A DNA stretch of 20,195 bases from CAYMPW01 sp964558505. Its GTDB lineage: Archaea; Thermoplasmatota; Thermoplasmata; Methanomassiliicoccales; Methanomethylophilaceae. The position numbers were made by a program, and so were the translations under genes. Shown in pieces: positions 7,112 to 13,406 of the stretch. The notes under the pieces are model-generated. The model had not been told where the DNA came from. It searched no databases and saw nothing but the letters and a program-made list of their open reading frames with translations. The stretch's first letter is position 1, and each line of letters opens with the position of its first letter. Where the stretch lies: the NCBI GenBank assembly GCA_964558505.1, contig CAZLEI010000022.1:1-20195 (forward strand), given 5' to 3'.

Positions 7112-7833
7112 TCGATGCACTCTCCGTATCCTCTTTCTCTGATGTCCTTGAGCAGGTCGGTAGGACGTCCGGAGCAACGGATCTTCCCGTCCCTCATCAC
7201 GTATGCCGTGTCGGCGCCTATGTAGTCCAATATCTGCCCGGTATGGGTGATGACAAGGGACGAAACATGCCTCCTGTCGCAGACCTTTCCGCTCCTTTGA
7301 TCGTACAGCAGGTCGTGGACCTTCTTCCCGATGAGGTCGATGCTCTCCAGGTCCACTCCGGACTCTGGTTCGTCCAGCAGTACGAATTCGGGTTTCTGTG
7401 CCGACAGCTGGAGGAGTTCTGACCTCTTTATCTCCCCGCCGGAGAATCCGACGTTGACGTCGCGGTCCAGGAATTTGTCCATTTTGAATTCGTCGGCATG
7501 GCCGATCATCTTGTCGTCGCCGTTGGCGGCGGCTTTGACGAGATCGCCCAAGCGGACGCCCACAACGTTTGGTGGCCTTTGCATCATCATGCCGATGCCC
7601 ATCTTGGCGCGTTCATCCACGGATTTGCCGGTGATGTCCACACCTTTGAAGATGATGCTACCGCTCGTGACCTTGCAAGTACCGTAGCCCATGATCGATG
7701 CGAGCAAAGTGCTCTTACCTGACCCGTTAGGGCCGAAAAGGACACAGGTTTCGCCTTCTTTGACCTTCAGGTTGACCCCTTTCAGGATCTCCCTGCTACC
7801 GGCCTCTACGTGTAGATCTTTGATCTCCAACAT
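7090..7833 (-). CDS. sufC: SufC Fe-S assembly ATPase
   Basis: This 247-residue ABC-type ATPase without membrane partner domains powers the SufB scaffold. Walker A is GPNGSGKST (residues 34-42), the ABC signature is in VGFSGGEIKRSELLQL, and Walker B is FVLLDEPESGVDLESI, followed by the switch histidine in LVITHTGQIL. The SGGEIKR variant and GVDLESI are typical of SufC. The ATG at 7833 is preceded by AGAGGTG; the frame continues upstream to 8055 but without a family match. It is the first gene of the sufC-sufB pair, with a promoter in 7834-7960. Confidence 0.95.
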   Translation of the reverse strand: MLEIKDLHVEAGSREILKGVNLKVKEGETCVLFGPNGSGKSTLLASIMGYGTCKVTSGSIIFKGVDITGKSVDERAKMGIGMMMQRPPNVVGVRLGDLVKAAANGDDKMIGHADEFKMDKFLDRDVNVGFSGGEIKRSELLQLSAQKPEFVLLDEPESGVDLESIDLIGKKVHDLLYDQRSGKVCDRRHVSSLVITHTGQILDYIGADTAYVMRDGKIRCSGRPTDLLKDIRERGYGECIECRMVKM

Positions 7834-7960
7834 GGATACACCTCTGATTGCTTTCCCTAACTGCACCATAATATTAGAACACTTATAGTTAACGGTGTGA
7901 ACATCGGAAATATCGGAGGCAGGGCACAAGGTTTTATTGGCATCGAACGTTGACCGGTGT
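7834..7960. promoter_or_regulatory. Divergent promoter region of sufC and the iron-sulfur flavoprotein gene
   Basis: This 127-base gap is AT-rich. Toward sufC, AACTATAAGT (minus strand, about 7883-7892) lies some 55 bases before the ATG, giving a short leader with the AGAGGTG site. Toward the flavoprotein gene, GTTTTATTG (7931-7939) is centred about 26 bases before the ATG at 7961, so that transcript is probably leaderless. The overlap of control regions would allow joint regulation, though I see no clear shared palindrome. Confidence 0.5.
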
Positions 7961-8536
7961 ATGAAAGTCATCGCCATCAACGGCAGTCCGCGTCTCGTAG
8001 GGAACACGACGAACCTGATCATGGACCTTCTCGACGAGATCGGCAAGGAAGGCATAGAGACCGAACAGGTGCAGATCTACGAGTATCATCTGTCTCCTTG
8101 CAATGACTGCAGGTCCTGCGAGGTCCGCGGGGACGGCAGGTGCATAATCGAGGATGACGGGCTGAACGAGGTGGCGGACAAGATCGCACAGGCCGACGCA
8201 GTGATATTGGCATCCCCCACATATTTCGGCTCGTGCCCGGGCCAGATGAAGATATTCTTGGAGCGGCTGGGCCTTCCGGCCGAGGTGGGCGGTTTGAGGT
8301 ACAGGCGCAAGATCGGCGCCGCCCTGGTCGTACAGGAGCGCGAGGGAGGGACAGCGGTATATTCCGAATTGGTCAACTTCATGCTCCGCAACGGCATGAT
8401 GGTGGTCGGTTCCTCTCCGATAACCGTGATAACATCCAAGGACCCTCCTCAGTACGAGAAGGACGTCAAAGGCTGCAGGGCGGTCAAGGCCCTTGCCCAG
8501 GAGATCGCCTGGGCAGTCCAGAAGCTGGCAGAATGA
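7961..8536 (+). CDS. Iron-sulfur flavoprotein (Isf-type, flavodoxin-like NAD(P)H-dependent FMN reductase family)
   Basis: This is a 191-residue flavodoxin-fold protein. The N-terminal FMN phosphate loop is GSPRLVGNTTNL (residues 8-19), followed by a compact cysteine motif C47-x2-C50-x2-C53-x7-C61 that matches the [4Fe-4S] motif of methanogen Isf proteins. The flavin-ring region is ILASPTYFGSCPGQMKIFLERL. Isf proteins are electron carriers or reductases proposed to act in oxidative-stress protection in methanogens. The start at 7961 begins MKVIAINGSP; eight extra in-frame residues from 7937 lie within the TATA-like box and are rejected. It is divergent from sufC and a single-gene transcript. 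Confidence 0.88.
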   Translation: MKVIAINGSPRLVGNTTNLIMDLLDEIGKEGIETEQVQIYEYHLSPCNDCRSCEVRGDGRCIIEDDGLNEVADKIAQADAVILASPTYFGSCPGQMKIFLERLGLPAEVGGLRYRRKIGAALVVQEREGGTAVYSELVNFMLRNGMMVVGSSPITVITSKDPPQYEKDVKGCRAVKALAQEIAWAVQKLAE

Positions 8537-8549
8537 ATGCAGGGCGGTC

Positions 8550-8568
8550 CGGGGAGGTTCACTCCCCG
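8550..8568. terminator. Perfect 7-bp hairpin at a convergent gene end
   Basis: CGGGGAG (8550-8556), loop GTTCA, CTCCCCG (8562-8568) form a seven-pair GC-rich stem. The loop contains the stop codon (complement of TCA, 8559-8561) of the minus-strand zinc-ribbon gene, and the stem lies 14 bases after the flavoprotein stop. It could end transcription from both sides, but neither strand shows an adjacent T-run. Confidence 0.4.
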
Positions 8569-8930
8569 AACTCCTCCTTGTACTGTTTGGGTGTGAGCGG
8601 AGCGACCATGGTCAGGTCTTCTCCGCACCTGCGGCATTCGGTCGACCCGTCGGTGTCGTAGGTTCCGCATTTGGGGCATTTGCGGGTGTTCAATGCCGGG
8701 TCGTTCTCGCCCTTGCGGGACCTTGCCTTGGCAAGCGACGCTTCAGCTTCGGCCTTCTCGGCTTCTGCCTCCTTCTTCCGTTGAGATGCCGAGTTCTTCT
8801 TAGCATCGGCGGCCTTGGACGCACCTTTCTTCGCGGCCTTTTTGCCGCTGCTGAAAGCAGTGTTGACGATCTCGGTGGCGGCTTTGTTCGCGGCCTTGTC
8901 CATCAGGCGGTCCATGAAGCTCTTGGCCAT
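8559..8930 (-). CDS. Coiled-coil/zinc-ribbon protein of unknown function
   Basis: I do not recognise this 123-residue protein as a named family. The N-terminal 25 residues could form an amphipathic helix. Residues 28-75 are very rich in Ala, Lys and Glu and probably form a long helix or coiled coil, and a zinc ribbon follows with C85-x2-C88 and C99-x2-C102 (CPKCGTYD, CRRCGEDL). There is no signal or membrane segment. It is the last gene of the four-gene minus-strand operon, nine bases after the stop of the Cys-rich gene, with GAGGTTGGAAG before its ATG. Alanine/lysine-rich helices with a ribbon can bind nucleic acid or protein, but that is only a possibility. Confidence 0.8.
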   Translation of the reverse strand: MAKSFMDRLMDKAANKAATEIVNTAFSSGKKAAKKGASKAADAKKNSASQRKKEAEAEKAEAEASLAKARSRKGENDPALNTRKCPKCGTYDTDGSTECRRCGEDLTMVAPLTPKQYKEEFGE

Positions 8931-8939
8931 CTTCCAACC

Positions 8940-9662
8940 TCAGAAAAAGTAGAACCCGCAGTTCTCGCGGACGGATATGGCCGCCACTGCACCCAGGCGT
9001 TCCAACGGCCCGGAGTACCTTCTGACCATCATCTTCCCCTCTTCCGGGAGCGCGGCCGTGAGGATCTCCACCTCTTCTGCCAGTTTCGCTCCCTCCGCGG
9101 GGGTGTACATCCGTTTGGATCCCACAGCAGCCGGTACGGAGGCCACGATATCGCATCCATGTCTCGAGGCTATCTCGGGAAGAGCGCTGTTATCAGGTCC
9201 GAAGGCTCCGATGCATCCGCGCCCCTTGTCCCACGAAAGGGGGCATTTGGCGCAGGTCTCGTTCATCTCGTCGAAAGACAGAAGGAACCATCCCGTGACA
9301 TCATTCTCCCTGTTGGAGGCGGCCTTGGCCTTGTCGAGCATATCGGCATCCAGGTCCTTCGTGTCGACCCATCCTGTGCGAACCTCCTTCACAGCGCTTT
9401 CAAGGGATTTCGCGTCCGAACCGTTCTTCACCTTCTCCATGTAGATGGCGTCGGTCTCGGCGTTGATGCGGTTCCTCTTCAGGAACGCCTCCCAGTCGGG
9501 GAAGATGCGCTCAGCGTCCTCCAGCGATACGATGCGGTCCGTTTCGACTACATCCTCGAAGCCTGCATCGTCCTCCAGCTTCACCTTCTGTATGTCCAGT
9601 TTGAGCTTCCTGCATAATGCGCTTTCGGCTTCCAGTTCACATATACCAATGCTTATTCCCAT
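8940..9662 (-). CDS. Cys-rich soluble protein of unknown function
   Basis: This is a 240-residue protein with no family I recognise. It has seven cysteines: C8, C17, a cluster C137-x2-C140-x9-C150 (ETCAKCPLSWDKGRGC), C170, and C235 near the unusual end NCGFYFF. The cluster suggests a metal or Fe-S site, although four ligands are not certain. The N-terminal half is acidic and helical. No signal peptide or membrane helix is seen. The start at 9662 is supported by GGGTGATT eight bases upstream and by a one-base gap to the stop of the membrane-protein gene; the frame running back to 9764 is intragenic. It lies in the operon of unknown function at 8559-11147. Confidence 0.82.
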   Translation of the reverse strand: MGISIGICELEAESALCRKLKLDIQKVKLEDDAGFEDVVETDRIVSLEDAERIFPDWEAFLKRNRINAETDAIYMEKVKNGSDAKSLESAVKEVRTGWVDTKDLDADMLDKAKAASNRENDVTGWFLLSFDEMNETCAKCPLSWDKGRGCIGAFGPDNSALPEIASRHGCDIVASVPAAVGSKRMYTPAEGAKLAEEVEILTAALPEEGKMMVRRYSGPLERLGAVAAISVRENCGFYFF

Positions 9663-9663
9663 C

Positions 9664-10272
9664 TCAATCACCCTGATGTCTTCCCTTGACGACCCTGACG
9701 GTGCGGTCCACACGCTTGGTCCTGTTCTTGTTCTTGGGTCCGTGGAGGAACTCATCCCTTGCACCGTAGAATTCGGCGATGGGCACGATGTTCCTCAATG
9801 CGCTGAGGGCCAGCAGCACCCACATGAATCCTCTGATGTCGATGGTCATGCTGAGCTCGGTCATGCCGGTGTTCATGCTCTGTGCCAGATCCGTAGCGTT
9901 GATGGTGAACACACCTCCGGCCAGGATCATGTAGAGCCAGAATACGGCATAGATGCCGCTCATCAATCTGAACGTCAGCCTGGACCAGCTACCCTGGGGA
10001 TAGAATCCTATGGGGATGGACAGCAGGAGTATGGGCAGACCGAACAGCAGGTATGTGTTCGCGAATGTGTTGACCAGTTTGATCGCAGAACCCAGGTCGT
10101 CTGCCGACATGCCGGATATGAAGGATGCCAGCCATGCGCCGATGTCCTTGCTGAACAGGATCAGCACCAATGGGATGCCGACCATGGCTATGAGGCTGAA
10201 CGCAAACGATGTAATCGCGTCCTTCTTGGATCCTATCTCCTTTCTGAAATCGTGCTTGTATTCCCCGGTCAT
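9664..10272 (-). CDS. Four-helix integral membrane protein of unknown function
   Basis: This is a 202-residue membrane protein. Hydrophobic stretches at about 20-41, 71-91, 102-122 and 148-169 predict four transmembrane helices. They are flanked by a charged N-terminus (MTGEYKHDFRKEIGSKKD) and a strongly basic tail (173-202, GPKNKNRTKRVDRTVRVVKG), which should face the cytoplasm. No enzyme or transporter motif is recognised. Its ATG overlaps the stop of the upstream membrane-anchored gene (ATGA, 10269-10272), and an AGGTGG site precedes it, so the two are made together and probably work in the same membrane. Confidence 0.85.
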   Translation of the reverse strand: MTGEYKHDFRKEIGSKKDAITSFAFSLIAMVGIPLVLILFSKDIGAWLASFISGMSADDLGSAIKLVNTFANTYLLFGLPILLLSIPIGFYPQGSWSRLTFRLMSGIYAVFWLYMILAGGVFTINATDLAQSMNTGMTELSMTIDIRGFMWVLLALSALRNIVPIAEFYGARDEFLHGPKNKNRTKRVDRTVRVVKGRHQGD

Positions 10273-11147
10273 GCCGCCACCTTCTTCAGCTCTTCTATTG
10301 ATGTGCCGATGACCTCGATGAAGGCTTTCGTCTGATCGGAGTTCAGATCGATCTCGCGGGGGTCGTGGCCGTCCACGTTCAGTTTCAGCTTCAATGCGCC
10401 GTTGTTTCCGGCCGCGCAGCTGTTCAGGTCCTTGACGATGTCGTTACCGGAGACGGACTCTGCGGATATCGATACAATGCCGCCGTCCTTGGAGAGCTTG
10501 AGGTCCACAACCGATACGCCATCGGCCCCGCTGATGCTGCATGAGCCGGAAGCGGGTATGGAATTCAGAAGCCCCGTGCTCAGTTCGGACAAGGTGCCCG
10601 AGATCTTGTTGGGCGTGGATTCGGTGATGACGATCTTCGATGTGCTTGAGATGTTGGCGTCCATCTTCACATCCGCAGATGCCCCGATCATGTCGTTGAG
10701 ATAGTACCCTTGGACATGGAGTGTGATCGGGACGTTGAAACCGGTCGTGGAAGTGGCATTCTCGGAAAGCATCCAAGCGGACATCTCCATCAAACGGTCG
10801 GGCGGGATCAGGAGATCCAGGTCGATGATCAGTTTTTCGCCTTTCTTCAGAACGGTGCTTCCCAGATCATAGATCGGGATGTTCACCTTATCGTTCACGT
10901 CCATGTACACGCTCACAGCGACCCGGGTGAAATCGTAGGGCATGTTCGATCCGATAACTATCTTCCCCATGGTTACTGAGAGGTCCAGATCGTCCTCTAT
11001 GATGATCTTCGTATCCTTGTTGTAACCGATGGTATCAACATCCAAGCCACCGGTGGCCATCGGATAAAATGCCATTGCGACCATCGCAAATACACCAATG
11101 GTCGCCAGGAACACGGCGGTACTGGTGATCACGCGCAACTTGTTCAT
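10269..11147 (-). CDS. Membrane-anchored, beta-rich extracellular protein of unknown function
   Basis: This is a 292-residue protein with one N-terminal hydrophobic segment (about 7-28), acting as a signal anchor or signal peptide. The rest is soluble and beta-rich. Residues 45-150 alternate hydrophobic and polar residues (NMPYDFTRVAVSVYMDVNDK, then KKGEKLIIDLDLLIPPDRL), which resembles LEA14/WHy-type beta-sandwich domains, though I would not assign it firmly. C203 and C244 could form a disulfide outside the cell, and sequons start at N130 and N165. I chose ATG 11147 because an AT-rich TATTATTAAA (minus strand, 11169-11178) lies about 26 bases upstream, fitting a leaderless start. It heads the four-gene operon. 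Confidence 0.82.
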   Translation of the reverse strand: MNKLRVITSTAVFLATIGVFAMVAMAFYPMATGGLDVDTIGYNKDTKIIIEDDLDLSVTMGKIVIGSNMPYDFTRVAVSVYMDVNDKVNIPIYDLGSTVLKKGEKLIIDLDLLIPPDRLMEMSAWMLSENATSTTGFNVPITLHVQGYYLNDMIGASADVKMDANISSTSKIVITESTPNKISGTLSELSTGLLNSIPASGSCSISGADGVSVVDLKLSKDGGIVSISAESVSGNDIVKDLNSCAAGNNGALKLKLNVDGHDPREIDLNSDQTKAFIEVIGTSIEELKKVAA

Positions 11148-11238
11148 GATGGGCGCAACGTGATGCGATTTAATAATAGCGCGGTCGCGCCCGTGCACGA
11201 GGTGCTTGTCCGCCGAAGGTATGTTAAGGGGGAAGACG
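11148..11238. promoter_or_regulatory. Divergent promoter shared by the unknown operon and PUA-sepF-HD operon
   Basis: TTTAATAATA (11169-11178) is AT-rich on both strands. On the minus strand it is centred about 26 bases before the ATG at 11147, so that transcript would be leaderless. On the plus strand it predicts a start near 11199, ahead of the PUA gene, whose GGGGGA (11228-11233) site precedes ATG 11239. One TATA-like element may therefore serve both directions. Confidence 0.45.
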
Positions 11239-11742
11239 ATGCTCCTGGCGATGGCAGATATCAGGATCCGTAAAAGGAAAAGGATGAGATCGAAGGAGAT
11301 CAAGGCTCTCTCGGAGGCCATGCAATCGGAATTGGGTGTGCCTGTGTTCTCGGAGAATGAGCCCGTCGATATGGCGGAGAGCACGGAGTTCAATGTCATC
11401 TATGTCAACAATGAGATCCTGGGGCTGGTGTTCGATGATAAGCCGTTCCTCACCGTCCGCGGGATCCTGAAATACAAGCCGGAGCGCAGATGGGTCACGG
11501 TGGACATGGGGGCTGTTCCCTTCGTCACCAACGGGGCGGATGTGATGGGCCCCGGCATCACTGATTCGGACTCGGACATTTCCGAAGGAGACATGGTCTG
11601 GATAAGAGATGTCAACAACATGGTCCCTCTGGCCGTCGGCGTGGCTCTGCTCGATACGGCCGGTCTCAAGGCCAGGAGCAAGGGCAAAGCGATCAAGACG
11701 CTTCACAATGTAGGCGACAAGCTCTGGAAATCGGACGAGTGA
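11239..11742 (+). CDS. PUA-domain RNA-binding protein
   Basis: This is a 167-residue archaeal protein with an N-terminal pre-PUA-like region and a C-terminal PUA fold, which binds structured RNA in tRNA- and rRNA-modifying or translation-linked proteins. It opens with a basic patch, DIRIRKRKRMRSKEIK. The PUA core is WVTVDMGAVPFVTNGADVMGPGI, followed by GDMVWIRDVNNMVPLAVGVALLD. The start is uncertain: TTG 11206, ATG 11221, 11239 or 11251 are in frame. I use 11239 because of the GGGGGA site five bases upstream. It is related in layout to stand-alone MCT-1/Tma20-like archaeal proteins. It leads the operon with sepF and the HD gene. Confidence 0.8.
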   Translation: MLLAMADIRIRKRKRMRSKEIKALSEAMQSELGVPVFSENEPVDMAESTEFNVIYVNNEILGLVFDDKPFLTVRGILKYKPERRWVTVDMGAVPFVTNGADVMGPGITDSDSDISEGDMVWIRDVNNMVPLAVGVALLDTAGLKARSKGKAIKTLHNVGDKLWKSDE

Positions 11743-11746
11743 CGCG

Positions 11747-12094
11747 ATGTTCAGAAAGGGCTCCAGGACAGATCGGGACGACGCACCTACGGCGTTCGTG
11801 GATCTGGGGGCCTTCAAAATGCCCAAGGACGAGTCCGGGAGTGCCAGGGTCATCGTCGCCGAACTGCAGATGTACGACGATTTCAAACCGGTGCTGGACA
11901 TGGCATACAAGGGCAGCACGGTGATCATAGACATGACCCGCTTCACTTCCGGCCAGGAGCTGAAGAACAAAGTCATCGTGGCCATGACCGATGCCGCCCG
12001 CGATGTGGGCGGGAGGGTGATGACATTGTCCGACAGGACCGTGATATTCACACCGAACGGCGTCAGGATGGACATGTACAGGAACAAGAAGTGA
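11747..12094 (+). CDS. sepF: SepF-like cell division protein (archaeal)
   Basis: This is a 115-residue protein matching the SepF core: ARVIVAELQMYDDFKPVLDMAYKG, STVIIDMTRFTSGQELKNKVI and DVGGRVMTLSDRTVIFTPNGVRM. SepF binds the C-terminus of FtsZ and ties the Z-ring to the membrane in many archaea that lack FtsA. The core fold is complete (about 30-110). The N-terminus, MFRKGSRTDRDDAPTAFVDLGAF, is short and charged and does not look like the amphipathic membrane-targeting helix usually found there. No ATG, GTG or TTG exists in frame between this start and an upstream TAG at 11711. It begins four bases after the PUA stop. FtsZ is not in the window. Confidence 0.85.
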   Translation: MFRKGSRTDRDDAPTAFVDLGAFKMPKDESGSARVIVAELQMYDDFKPVLDMAYKGSTVIIDMTRFTSGQELKNKVIVAMTDAARDVGGRVMTLSDRTVIFTPNGVRMDMYRNKK

Positions 12095-12098
12095 TACG

Positions 12099-13406
12099 AT
12101 GAAAGGTGCCAAGACCATACATGACCCGGTGCATGGGAACATAAAGGTGGACGGGGTGTTCCTCGAGGTCCTGGATTCCCATGAGATGCAGAGGCTGCGC
12201 TACATCCGGCAGCTGGGGTTCGGGACCATGGCATTCCCCGGTGCCAACCATACGCGCTTCGAGCATTGTCTGGGCACGTACCATCTTGCCGGCCGTATGG
12301 CCGATGCCATCGGATTGGATGATGAGGACGCATCGACTGTTCGCATGGCGGCCCTGCTGCACGACATATGCCATCCGCCTTTTTCACATACCATGGAGGG
12401 TGTGATGGAGCGGTATTCCGAGATGGACCATATGGAAATGGCCCGCGCCCTCATCATGGGCACGGTGCCCACGCATATGAAGAGGGACGGGGACATCCTC
12501 GGGGACCGTCCTCCGCTTCGCGAGATCATCGAACCGGAAGGTATCTCCGCCGAAGCTGTTTGCGATCTGATCCAGCTTCCGCACTCCAAGACGTTGGGCA
12601 TCGAGGATTTCGGTTCCGATCCAAAATCATACTTCCGGTCGAAGGACTATATGCATCAGATCATCCACGGCCCCGTGGATGCGGACCAGATGGACTATCT
12701 GGTCAGAGATGCCCATTACACGGGGGTGTCACACGGTGCCATAGACCTCGACAGGATAATCAGCCTGATCCGGATACACAACGACCGTCTGGTCGTCGAC
12801 CGCGGGGGCATCGTGGCGGCAGAGGGGCTGATGGTTTCGCGTGCTCTGATGTACTCATCCGTCTATTTCCACCGCACGGTGCGTATAGCCGAGATGATGT
12901 TCAGAAGGGCAACGGAGATGTCCGGACTGGATCTGTCGGAGCTGTATCTCATGACCGATGCCGACCTGTCCATGCTGCTCATACAATCCGGGGGCAAGTC
13001 ATCCCAGATGGCCAGGCACGTTTTCAATAGGAGATTGTACAAGAAAGCGTTCATGCAGCCCACCATCGACCTGGATGAGGATGTTGCAAAGATGCTGTTG
13101 AGGTACACCGAGCTCAATGCCCGCAAGAGGCTCGAGACGGAGATCGCAGATGCAGCAGGCATCGATCCGGATCATGTGATGCTGGACATCCCGCTGAGAT
13201 CGGCGTTGTCGAATATGCTCACGATCGGCAAGACCGACGTGTCCGTGCTCGATTTCGAGGGGAAGGTCCGTCCGATAACCCGTATATCGCCGGTCGCCAA
13301 GGCGCTCCAATCAAGGGATACCTTGGACTGGGCGATGATGGTGGCCGCGCCCGAGGATGACCGTGAAGCGGTCTGCCGGGCGACCAGGAAGATCCTCAGC
13401 CTTTGA
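12099..13406 (+). CDS. HD-domain phosphohydrolase (SAMHD1/dGTPase-like)
   Basis: This is a 435-residue HD-superfamily protein of the type with an N-terminal HD hydrolase fold and a long helical tail, including dNTP triphosphohydrolases and SAMHD1 relatives. Metal ligands are visible: H56 in NHTRFEHCLGTYH, H88-D89 in ALLHDICHPPFSH, and the aspartate of GPVDADQMDYLVRDAHYTG. The starting IHDPVHGNIKVD is characteristic. The substrate (dNTP, GTP or other) cannot be read from sequence. It starts four bases after the sepF stop (GTGAT precedes the ATG) and ends 11 bases inside the 3' end of convergent rtcB. Confidence 0.92.
   Translation: MKGAKTIHDPVHGNIKVDGVFLEVLDSHEMQRLRYIRQLGFGTMAFPGANHTRFEHCLGTYHLAGRMADAIGLDDEDASTVRMAALLHDICHPPFSHTMEGVMERYSEMDHMEMARALIMGTVPTHMKRDGDILGDRPPLREIIEPEGISAEAVCDLIQLPHSKTLGIEDFGSDPKSYFRSKDYMHQIIHGPVDADQMDYLVRDAHYTGVSHGAIDLDRIISLIRIHNDRLVVDRGGIVAAEGLMVSRALMYSSVYFHRTVRIAEMMFRRATEMSGLDLSELYLMTDADLSMLLIQSGGKSSQMARHVFNRRLYKKAFMQPTIDLDEDVAKMLLRYTELNARKRLETEIADAAGIDPDHVMLDIPLRSALSNMLTIGKTDVSVLDFEGKVRPITRISPVAKALQSRDTLDWAMMVAAPEDDREAVCRATRKILSL

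Noticed and set aside
8493..9617. 374-residue open frame on the plus strand
   Set aside because: It runs antisense through the zinc-ribbon and Cys-rich genes, which have good starts and coupled spacing; the translation has no recognisable family.
11711..11713. In-frame TAG upstream of sepF as a possible pyrrolysine read-through extension
   Set aside because: The bases upstream belong to the PUA gene in another frame, and reading through gives no amphipathic helix or SepF-like sequence.
11224..12387. 387-residue minus-strand open frame
   Set aside because: It is antisense to the PUA, sepF and HD genes, whose motifs are well defined.
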